Source of the DNA: an uncultured bacterium
GTDB taxonomy: Bacteria > Pseudomonadota > Alphaproteobacteria > CAISDR01
Assembly (NCBI GenBank): GCA_903884125.1
Contig: CAISDR010000630.1
Coordinates: 1-10,971, forward strand
Direction of reading: 5' to 3'
Length of the DNA: 10,971 nucleotides
This document shows, piece by piece, positions 1 through 6,325 of this stretch (within the stretch, counting starts at the first letter, position 1; each line of letters starts with the position of its first letter). Under the pieces are notes generated by a model. It was given only the letters and a program-made list of their open reading frames with translations, had not been told where the DNA came from and ran no database searches. The translations under genes were made by a program, and so were the position numbers.

Positions 1-1108
1 CGGTGGGCAGCACCGGGATGGGTTCGCGGGTCACATCGACACCGGCAAAGATGCGCGCACTTTCCGATATGCCCGGCAGACGTTCATGCAGGACTTTCGG
101 GTCCAGATGGTCCAGATGCAGGAAAATATGGTCGTTTTCACGGCCCACGCCGCGCCCTTCGCGAATTTCAATGGTCATGGCGCGCGATACCACGTCGCGG
201 CTGGCCAGATCCTTGGCCGATGGTGCGTAACGTTCCATGAACCGTTCGCCCTTTGAATTGACCAGATAACCGCCTTCGCCCCGCGATCCTTCGGTGATCA
301 GACAGCCCGAGCCGTAAATACCCGTGGGATGGAACTGCACGAATTCCATGTCCTGAAGCGGCAGGCCGGCGCGCAAGACCATGGCATTGCCATCGCCCGT
401 GCAGGTATGTGCGGATGTGCAGGAGAAATAGGCGCGGCCATAGCCACCGGTGGCCAGGATCACCAGATGCGCACGGAACCGATGAATTGAGCCATCTTCC
501 AGACACCAGGCGATTACACCCCGGCACTGACCATCTTCCATGATCAGGTCGAGCACAAAATATTCAATGAAGAACGCCGCATTATGGCGCAGGCACTGAC
601 CATAGAGCGTATGCAGGATCGCATGCCCCGTGCGGTCGGCGGCAGCACAGGTGCGCTGGGCCGTGCCTTCGCCAAAATTGGTCGTCATGCCACCGAAGGG
701 ACGCTGATAGATCTTGCCTTCTTCGGTCCGGCTAAACGGTACGCCGAAATGTTCCAGTTCATAGACCGCTGCCGGGGCTTCACGGCAGAGATATTCAATT
801 GCATCCTGATCGCCCAGCCAGTCCGATCCCTTAACGGTATCATACATGTGCCAGCGCCAGTCATCCGGTCCCATATTGCCGAGAGAGGCGGAAATTCCGC
901 CCTGGGCTGCAACAGTATGCGAGCGCGTTGGGAACACCTTTGAAATGCAGGCCGCTTTCAGGCCGCGTTCGGCCAGACCCAGCGTCGCACGCAATCCGGC
1001 ACCACCAGCGCCGACCACAATGGCATCATAGGTGTGATCGATAATGGGGTAGGCGGGACCGGCTTTATGGGTACCGTTTGCGCCGGCTGATCCGTTCGCT
1101 TGTGCCAT
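1..1108 (-). CDS. sdhA: Succinate dehydrogenase flavoprotein subunit SdhA (3' part cut off by window edge)
   Basis: SdhA oxidises succinate to fumarate in respiratory complex II, on the cytoplasmic face of the inner membrane, and passes electrons through its FAD to SdhB. The first 369 residues are visible. A dinucleotide-binding GAGGAG lies at residues 33-38. The segment TRSHTVAAQGG follows, and its His64 is the expected site of covalent FAD attachment. The substrate-side segments VQFHPTG (257-263) and TEGSRGEGG (272-280) carry the family's catalytic arginine at Arg276. The window ends at PIPVLPT, just before the usual HYxMGG segment, so the remaining third lies outside. The ATG at 1108 is 2 bases after the sdhD stop and is preceded by a GGAG ribosome binding site inside the end of sdhD. 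This points to co-transcription and probably coupled translation. The short Gly/Ala-rich N-terminus before the FAD domain is normal. sdhB is expected next, beyond the edge. Identification is secure. Confidence 0.98.
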   Translation of the reverse strand, partial: MAQANGSAGANGTHKAGPAYPIIDHTYDAIVVGAGGAGLRATLGLAERGLKAACISKVFPTRSHTVAAQGGISASLGNMGPDDWRWHMYDTVKGSDWLGDQDAIEYLCREAPAAVYELEHFGVPFSRTEEGKIYQRPFGGMTTNFGEGTAQRTCAAADRTGHAILHTLYGQCLRHNAAFFIEYFVLDLIMEDGQCRGVIAWCLEDGSIHRFRAHLVILATGGYGRAYFSCTSAHTCTGDGNAMVLRAGLPLQDMEFVQFHPTGIYGSGCLITEGSRGEGGYLVNSKGERFMERYAPSAKDLASRDVVSRAMTIEIREGRGVGRENDHIFLHLDHLDPKVLHERLPGISESARIFAGVDVTREPIPVLPT

Positions 1109-1110
1109 GG

Positions 1111-1485
1111 TTAAGCTCCGAAACTGATTTTAAGGGTTGCGACCACGGCGGCGGTACCAACACCTGTGCAAAAGAAAGTATTGGCCAGCAAGGCGGCAAG
1201 TTTCATGCCCTCATCCTTGACATAATCCTCAATCACGACCTGCATGCCCAGACGCAGGTGGTAAAAACCCGTCGCTAGAAAAAGCAACATTGCGATCAGG
1301 GGCACCGGTGCCTTTAGAAATGCCACCAGCGATGCGTGATCGCCAGCCGACAGGGCAATCAGCGAAGCCATGAACCATACAACCAAGGGCACCAGGGCCA
1401 CAGCGGTCACCCGTTGGACCCAGAAATGTTCTGTGCCGTCTTTGGCCGAGCCCAGTCCGCGAACGATTCCAAGTGATGTGCGCAT
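1111..1485 (-). CDS. sdhD: Succinate dehydrogenase membrane anchor subunit SdhD
   Basis: This is the small hydrophobic anchor subunit of complex II. With SdhC it binds heme b and forms the ubiquinone site in the inner membrane. The 124-residue protein has three hydrophobic segments, at roughly residues 26-47, 60-80 and 95-117. The signature HLRLGMQVVIEDYV is present. His76 corresponds to the heme-ligand histidine of E. coli SdhD, and Asp87-Tyr88, eleven residues later, correspond to its quinone-site Asp-Tyr pair. I chose the ATG at 1485 over a TTG one codon upstream because that ATG shares one base with the sdhC stop codon (TGATG), a typical translational-coupling arrangement. The stop is 2 bases before the sdhA start. 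The family is divergent in sequence, but the motif and position between sdhC and sdhA make the call firm. Confidence 0.95.
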   Translation of the reverse strand: MRTSLGIVRGLGSAKDGTEHFWVQRVTAVALVPLVVWFMASLIALSAGDHASLVAFLKAPVPLIAMLLFLATGFYHLRLGMQVVIEDYVKDEGMKLAALLANTFFCTGVGTAAVVATLKISFGA

Positions 1486-1892
1486 CAAAGAGCCCCCCGC
1501 ATCATAATAGCCGCAACCCAGATCAGGCCGGTCAGTCCCACAGAGCCATAGACAGTGAACCAGCCACTCATCTCCATGGATTTCAGATCAAAGCCATAAC
1601 CCAGGTCCCAGATCAGATGGCGCACGCCGTTGATAAAGTGAAAGCAGATTGCCCAGGTAAAGCCCAAAAGCAGCAGGCGGCCAATGATCGAACCGGAAAA
1701 TGCCTGCACCGTCGCGAAAGCCTCAGGCCCGGAGGCCGCTGCGATCAGCCACCATGCCAGCCAGACCGTGCCCGCGCCCAGTCCAACCCCGGTGATCCGG
1801 TGGGTGATCGAGGGGATCGACGATATCTGGGGCTTGTATATGCTCAGGTGTGGCGATGTCGGCCGATTTATGGCTGCTTTGCTTATGCTCAT
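1485..1892 (-). CDS. sdhC: Succinate dehydrogenase cytochrome b556 subunit SdhC
   Basis: SdhC is the heme-b-binding membrane anchor of complex II and contributes to the ubiquinone site. The 135-residue protein begins with the family signature RPTSPHLSIYKPQ (residues 10-22). SITHRITG (28-35) follows, in which Ser28 and Arg32 match the quinone-site Ser and Arg of E. coli SdhC. The second signature, HFINGVRHLIWD, contains the probable heme-ligand His85. Three transmembrane segments are apparent, at about 35-53, 67-90 and 112-131. The reading frame stays open upstream of 1892, but the ATG at 1892 has a good GGGAGG ribosome binding site 8 bases upstream and gives a normal N-terminus. It is the first gene of the operon sdhC-sdhD-sdhA and overlaps sdhD by one base. 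The promoter should lie in the region just above 1892. Confidence 0.96.
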   Translation of the reverse strand: MSISKAAINRPTSPHLSIYKPQISSIPSITHRITGVGLGAGTVWLAWWLIAAASGPEAFATVQAFSGSIIGRLLLLGFTWAICFHFINGVRHLIWDLGYGFDLKSMEMSGWFTVYGSVGLTGLIWVAAIMMRGAL

Positions 1893-2302
1893 GGTCCTAG
1901 CCTCCCGGCGTGGTGGCCCGCGGGTCCACCAACTACTCAATTCCAATTCACATCAGGGCGTAGCCTGAATGGGCTCGCATGCCAAGTGTCATACTCACGC
2001 GTCCAAGCGCGCTCGATCCTTAAAATGCCGCAAACCCCCCAATGCTCAGGATGGAGTGTAGGTTTCAGGTCGCCCAAGTCAATGCGACGCGAAAGCCGTC
2101 CATGTCCATCCGCAGCACTGCGGCCTTGGTTGATCGCTTTGCTTCTAGCCTGAACTCATTATGGCAGTAAAGTTGCCAAAATTGCCTCTCAATATTGCCG
2201 TATTGATATTTACCCTTTGGCTTTTGGCGAAAACTGTTATCCCTAGCCTGATGTATCTGACCGATCTGCTCGGTCTCAAAATCAGTCCCGGGGGAGGCAT
2301 TC
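1893..2302. promoter_or_regulatory. Divergent intergenic region between sdhC and the MDR oxidoreductase gene
   Basis: This 410-base stretch separates the sdhC start (minus strand) from the oxidoreductase start (plus strand) and must hold both leaders. On the minus strand, TTGGCA and TACGCC hexamers spaced 17 bases apart lie upstream of sdhC. The -10 match is poor, so this is only a weak promoter candidate. A tandem CAATTC CAATTC occurs at 1938-1949. A hairpin, GACCGA-TCTGC-TCGGTC, lies at 2259-2275 with no T-run on either strand. The 9-mer TAGCCTGAA occurs at 1961-1969 and 2146-2154, and its 8-base core again at 2244-2251. The part from about 2155 to 2250 is noticeably more AT-rich than the flanking genes. 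No gene is well supported here. A small hydrophobic reading frame at 2161-2370 is discussed under findings. Confidence 0.5.
2259..2275. promoter_or_regulatory. Small hairpin in the leader of the oxidoreductase gene
   Basis: GACCGA and TCGGTC form a perfect 6-bp stem with a 5-base loop, ending 27 bases before the ATG at 2303. Neither strand has a T-run after it, so it does not look like an intrinsic terminator. It could be a leader structure or an operator dyad, or it may be chance. Confidence 0.3.
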
Positions 2303-3460
2303 ATGAACCAGGAAGAAACCAAAACCGCCCTGCAATTGCGCTCGCTGGTCAAAAAAACCGGCAACCTTGAATTATCGCTGGCCCGGATACCGGTACCGGT
2401 GCCGGGACCCGACGACGTGGTTATCCGGATTGGAGCGACCCCGATCAACCCGTCTGATCTTGGCTTGTTACTTGGTGTGGCTGACATGTCCCTGGCGACC
2501 GCCAGCGGGACAGGTGCATCAACAATCGTTACTGCACCCATACCGGAATCAATGATGCGGGCCATGGCGGGTCGGCTGGATGAATCCATGCCGGTGGGCA
2601 ATGAAGGGGCGGGAGTGGTGGTTGCAGCCGGCGCATCACTTGCCGCCCAAGCCCTGATGGGCAAGGTGGTCGCTGGCATCGGCGGGGCGATGTATGCCCA
2701 GTATCGTTGCCTGCGGGCATCCGATTGTCTGGTTCTGCCGGATGGGACGACACCGGCGGAAGCTGCATCCTGCTTTGTCAATCCGCTAACCGCATTGGGT
2801 ATGACCGAGACCATGCGTCGGGAAGGTCACAAGGCGCTGGTGCATACCGCTGCCGCATCGAACCTGGGTCAGATGTTGAATAAGATCTGCCTAAAAGATG
2901 GTATCGCGCTGGTAAACATCGTGCGCAATGGCACGCAGGCGAAAATCCTGCGCGACATCGGTGCGGTTTATGTCTGTGATTCGTCCGCGCCCGGCTTTAT
3001 GGAGGATCTGATAGCGGCACTGATCGCCACGGGAGCAACAATTGCGTTTGATGCCACAGGTGGTGGCAAACTGGCGGGGCAGATACTGACCGGGATGGAA
3101 GCTGCCGCCAACGCCACGGCAAAAACCTACAGCCGCTATGGGTCAACGGTTCACAAGCAGGTCTATATCTATGGTGGTCTGGATACCGGCCCCACCATAT
3201 TTAATCGTGGATTTGGCATGGCCTGGGGTATTGGTGGCTGGTTGCTGACGCCATTTTTGCAAAAGATCGGCCCGGTTGAAACCGGCAAATTGCGCGCAAG
3301 AGTAGCGGCTGAGATTAAGACCACTTTTGCCAGTCATTATACCGCCGAGATTTCGTTGATCGATGCGCTTAGGCTTGAGGTGATTAATGCATATAACCGG
3401 CGTGCAACGGGCGAAAAGTATCTGATTAACCCCAATAAGGGTATTAGCGACAAAGAATGA
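2303..3460 (+). CDS. Zinc-free MDR-superfamily NAD(P)H-dependent oxidoreductase (quinone oxidoreductase / enoyl reductase-like)
   Basis: This 385-residue medium-chain dehydrogenase/reductase is expected to be a cytoplasmic NAD(P)H-dependent reductase. The GroES-like N-terminal half contains INPSDLG (48-54), the family's substrate-side loop, and GNEGAG (99-104). PLTALGM (161-167) leads into the Rossmann half, where TAAASNLGQM (182-191) is the nucleotide-binding turn and FDATGGG (249-255) sits late in the fold. The Cys/His/Glu catalytic-zinc ligands and the four-cysteine structural-zinc lobe of true alcohol dehydrogenases are absent. This places it with quinone oxidoreductases and 2-enoyl thioester reductases. 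From memory, the distinctive C-terminal stretch (YIYGGLDTGPT, then NRRATGEKYLINPNK) is well conserved among unstudied proteobacterial homologues. Substrate is unknown. The ATG at 2303 has a strong GGGGGAGG ribosome binding site 5 bases upstream. It appears to be transcribed alone or with the downstream protease. Confidence 0.85.
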   Translation: MNQEETKTALQLRSLVKKTGNLELSLARIPVPVPGPDDVVIRIGATPINPSDLGLLLGVADMSLATASGTGASTIVTAPIPESMMRAMAGRLDESMPVGNEGAGVVVAAGASLAAQALMGKVVAGIGGAMYAQYRCLRASDCLVLPDGTTPAEAASCFVNPLTALGMTETMRREGHKALVHTAAASNLGQMLNKICLKDGIALVNIVRNGTQAKILRDIGAVYVCDSSAPGFMEDLIAALIATGATIAFDATGGGKLAGQILTGMEAAANATAKTYSRYGSTVHKQVYIYGGLDTGPTIFNRGFGMAWGIGGWLLTPFLQKIGPVETGKLRARVAAEIKTTFASHYTAEISLIDALRLEVINAYNRRATGEKYLINPNKGISDKE

Positions 3461-3496
3461 CGTGATTTTTTCCTTCACCTGTGTCCGCCGTCACGC

Positions 3497-3521
3497 GACC
3501 CGGGGGTCAACTAATTTTTTT
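3497..3521 (+). terminator. Weak candidate intrinsic terminator after the oxidoreductase gene
   Basis: A short GC-rich dyad, GACC-CGGG-GGTC, lies at 3497-3508. After six bases (aactaa) comes a run of seven T residues at 3515-3521. The stem is only 4-5 bp and the T-run is not immediately adjacent, so any termination would be inefficient. Another run of six T at about 3467-3472 has no stem before it. Confidence 0.35.
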
Positions 3522-3558
3522 GTCGGTATTGGTTGGCCAAAGCGCCTAATACGGGTAA

Positions 3559-3583
3559 TCTCTGTTCACTAAGCGAACAGGGA
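3559..3583 (+). promoter_or_regulatory. Hairpin that buries the ribosome binding site of the metalloprotease gene
   Basis: TCTCTGTTC (3559-3567) pairs with GAACAGGGA (3575-3583) in a 9-bp stem, eight Watson-Crick pairs and one G-U, around a 7-base loop. The right arm contains the only plausible Shine-Dalgarno sequence (AGGGA, 3579-3583), and the start codon follows at 3588. In the folded RNA the site would be paired, which could reduce or gate translation. No T-run follows, so it is not a terminator. Confidence 0.5.
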
Positions 3584-3587
3584 CCTG

Positions 3588-6314
3588 ATGATTATGGGTA
3601 AACGTAACCGCTGGGCCGGTCATATTGCGATGACTGCCCTGTTTGTTTTGCTGCCAGGACCTTCAGCGGTCGGTGCGTCGGGAATTCACGATGCCCCAGG
3701 ATCTGTTTGGGCTGTGCGCAAGCCGCCAGTTGAGCCAGCTCCTGGTCCGGGCCTGTTCCAGTCGCTTCCCAAGTCGGTCTTAGCAACTGATCCAGCTCAA
3801 GTTTCGGCAGAGCAGGCACCACAGACGATTGCGGATCGCACGGGTATTGCTGCGAATGTCATTATCAGATCACGGTCTGTAAAAATCGATTCAACCGCAT
3901 TAGCAGGGCTGGTTCCGGTTACTGTTCCGCTGGTTCGGGCAAAATCCGATATTAGCGGACCAGCCACGCGCTTTGCGCTTTTTGGTGATGCTGACATTCA
4001 GGTGGTGCCACAAAGCATGCAGCGCACCGGCGATGGCGCACTGGTGTGGACAGGCAGTGTATTGGGCGAGCCGGGTTCATCTGTTTCGCTGGTGATCAAA
4101 GGTGGGGCGGTTACCGGTGACATTTTCATGGCCGGGCGCACGTTTAAAATTCGCGCAACCGGGTCGCCCAAGGCAGGCAGCGTTCACGAAATCATTGAAG
4201 TGGATGAAAATGCCTATGGTCATGGCAGCCTGACCAACCAGACGCCGGTCAACCATAATGTCGATGGACTTATGCCCGATGGATCCAAATCGGACTCATC
4301 GTCGATTGCGGGATCGCCCAAATCCCAGTCTGCCAGTGGCAGCTCGATTCCAACGATAAAGGCAGCCGCTGCGGCAAGTACGAATATTCCTGTTCTTTTC
4401 GCCTACACGCCAAAGGTTGCCAGCCTGCTGGCTGCCAAAGGTCAGGACGTCAACGCGGTTGTGCAAAACGCTGTCAGTGTCGTCAATTCCGTGTGGTCGT
4501 CCTCCGGTGTGAATGCGGTTGTTGTCCCAACAATTGTGGCTTCAGGATCGGATATTCCGGATGGGGATATCTATACACTGGCCGACCATCTGAATTTTAT
4601 CTCTGGCTATTATGCCGGGCCTGCGGTCGGCTATGGCAAATTGCGGCAGTTGCGCGATGCGACGCCGACGGCCCTGCTGCAATTGATTGTGGCACCGGGT
4701 ACCAGTGAGAGTTTTTGCGGCATTGCCTATGTGCCTTCGTCGCCTGTAACCGCATCGGATATGACCACCGGATATTCCGCTGTCCGCTATGATTGTCTGG
4801 GCACTACGAATGCTCATGAAATCGGCCACAATATGGGTTTGAACCATGACCGCATCACTGATTCCATTACCTCGCAATCAGTCTACAATGTCGGCTGGAT
4901 CGACAAGGTGGCACTGACGCGCGATGTCATGTCCTATCCCAACCCCTGTCAGAGCTGTGTTCTGCAGCGCCTTTATTCCTCGCCGCTTTTGACGGTCAAA
5001 GGGGCGGCATTTGGTGTGCCTGCTGGTGGGGTTGATCCGGCTGATGGCGTGCGTGCGGTCAATGAAAATATTTCCGGTATCGCATCATATCGACCGACAG
5101 CGATCGCTTCGCCGGATGCGACCCAGATTGAAATGGCAGTATCATTGACGGCGGCATCGACACAGGGTTCAACGCCGATTGCCAATGCACAATCCGGACA
5201 ATTATGCTCGCCCAAAAATTCAACTGCGGGTACGGTCTGGTTTACTCATACGCCGACGGTTACCGGGACTACCAGCTTCACGATCAGCAATATTTCAGGT
5301 TCAGATATTATTTGCGCGTATCCGGCGACGCCACGCGGGACAGTGACCTATAACGCTGCCAGCTCTGATGCGCCCTATGTTTATCCGTCGCTGCAGGTTC
5401 AGGCGTCGAACGCAAACGGCAATCTGCAGATATCTTTACCCGGCACATCCGGCGTTCCGGTCTATGTAGGCGTGAACTCGCTGCTCAGTGGCAGTCTGCC
5501 GATTATCGGACGCGCGGTCACGGCGGTCCCACAGAACGGCTGGTGGTGGGATCCAGCCTATGGCGGCATCGGCTTTGCGCTGGAAACGTCGGCATCGAGC
5601 AATGGTGTACCGACAATGTTCATCGCCGGATTTTTCTATGACGTGTCGGGTAATCCGGTCTGGGGCATATCATCTGGTGCCATGACAGACGCATCCACAT
5701 TTTCGGGCAGCCTTTCCGGATTCAGCGGCGGAAATCCTTATGGCTCACCTACCAAGGCTACGACAGGCAGTACCAATTATGGTGCGATAAGTTTGAAATT
5801 CACCTCGCCCACCACCGGCACATTGACCTGGCCGGGGGGCACACTGAATTTGCAGCGTTACAGCGTGGATACAAAGCCAATTGATTATTCGGGCGCTACT
5901 GGATCAGCCGGATTTGATAGCGGCTGGTACTGGGTAAAAAATGACTCCGGCCGCGGTGCCTTTGTCGAACAGATGGGAACAAGTCTTTTTGCGGCACTCT
6001 TTCAATATGATTCTGCAGGCAGAGCCATCTGGCAGATTGTCACCGGGTCGAAAATTTCCAATGGCAGCTGGCAGGGTGCCCTGAACGATTTCACCGGTGG
6101 CACTGCGCCAACCACCGCCTATCGGCCAGCAACCCAGCGCAACAATTTCGGCAATGCCACCATTTCGACAAGTTTTCCAACCGCTGGGTACAAGGTGCTG
6201 TTCAACAAATCGGCACCGGGCAGTTTTCCCAGTACCTATTATTCCGCCTATAACCTGTCGATCAGCCTGCCCGGCGTCGCCTCGCGCCTGACCTTTGATC
6301 GTTATCGGTTCTGA
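3588..6314 (+). CDS. Secreted reprolysin-like (M12B-type) zinc metalloprotease with two-copy C-terminal module
   Basis: This 908-residue exported peptidase has a signal peptide at residues 1-30: KRNR, a hydrophobic core, and VGA as the likely cleavage site. A propeptide-like beta-rich region covers about 80-210. A Ser/Ala-rich linker (about 230-265) leads to a metzincin catalytic domain (about 266-503). Its zinc site is HEIGHNMGLNHD at 410-421, with ligands His410, His414 and His420 and catalytic Glu411. The Met-turn is DVMSY with Met448. Cys377/Cys403 and Cys454/Cys457 could form disulfides. Residues about 510-635 look like a PPC-type beta sandwich (Cys540, Cys576). Two related modules follow, starting at GWWWDPAYGGIGFALE (651) and GWYWVKNDSGRGAFVE (779). 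The start may be Met1 (3588) or Met3 (3594); the ribosome binding site fits Met1 better. The target is unknown, but a role in extracellular protein degradation or surface interaction is likely. It converges on mch with a 7-base gap. Confidence 0.9.
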   Translation: MIMGKRNRWAGHIAMTALFVLLPGPSAVGASGIHDAPGSVWAVRKPPVEPAPGPGLFQSLPKSVLATDPAQVSAEQAPQTIADRTGIAANVIIRSRSVKIDSTALAGLVPVTVPLVRAKSDISGPATRFALFGDADIQVVPQSMQRTGDGALVWTGSVLGEPGSSVSLVIKGGAVTGDIFMAGRTFKIRATGSPKAGSVHEIIEVDENAYGHGSLTNQTPVNHNVDGLMPDGSKSDSSSIAGSPKSQSASGSSIPTIKAAAAASTNIPVLFAYTPKVASLLAAKGQDVNAVVQNAVSVVNSVWSSSGVNAVVVPTIVASGSDIPDGDIYTLADHLNFISGYYAGPAVGYGKLRQLRDATPTALLQLIVAPGTSESFCGIAYVPSSPVTASDMTTGYSAVRYDCLGTTNAHEIGHNMGLNHDRITDSITSQSVYNVGWIDKVALTRDVMSYPNPCQSCVLQRLYSSPLLTVKGAAFGVPAGGVDPADGVRAVNENISGIASYRPTAIASPDATQIEMAVSLTAASTQGSTPIANAQSGQLCSPKNSTAGTVWFTHTPTVTGTTSFTISNISGSDIICAYPATPRGTVTYNAASSDAPYVYPSLQVQASNANGNLQISLPGTSGVPVYVGVNSLLSGSLPIIGRAVTAVPQNGWWWDPAYGGIGFALETSASSNGVPTMFIAGFFYDVSGNPVWGISSGAMTDASTFSGSLSGFSGGNPYGSPTKATTGSTNYGAISLKFTSPTTGTLTWPGGTLNLQRYSVDTKPIDYSGATGSAGFDSGWYWVKNDSGRGAFVEQMGTSLFAALFQYDSAGRAIWQIVTGSKISNGSWQGALNDFTGGTAPTTAYRPATQRNNFGNATISTSFPTAGYKVLFNKSAPGSFPSTYYSAYNLSISLPGVASRLTFDRYRF

Positions 6315-6325
6315 TCCAAGATCAG
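6311..6325. repeat. Perfect inverted repeat containing the stop codons of two convergent genes
   Basis: CTGATC (6311-6316) and GATCAG (6320-6325) are perfectly complementary around a CAA spacer. The left arm contains the TGA stop of the protease gene (6312-6314). The right arm contains the TGA stop of the minus-strand mch gene (6324-6322). No T-run follows on either side, so it is at best a weak bidirectional stop structure. Confidence 0.4.

Noticed and set aside
1473..2153. Open frame of 226 codons on the plus strand across sdhC and its upstream region
   Set aside because: It is low-complexity Pro/Gln/Arg-rich sequence antisense to sdhC, which is certain from its signature motifs. There is no ribosome binding site or known domain.
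2065..2814. Long open frame of 249 codons on the minus strand, antisense to the oxidoreductase gene
   Set aside because: Its composition (runs of Ala, Pro, Arg, Ser and Thr) is that of an antisense shadow of a GC-rich gene, and it has no recognisable domain. The plus-strand frame has clear MDR motifs and a strong ribosome binding site.
3465..3473. T-run just after the oxidoreductase stop as an intrinsic terminator
   Set aside because: No GC-rich stem precedes it. The sequence upstream is the AT-rich end of the coding region.
3533..3540. Palindrome TTGGCCAA upstream of the protease gene as an operator
   Set aside because: An isolated 8-bp palindrome is expected by chance in a window this size, and no second copy was seen nearby.
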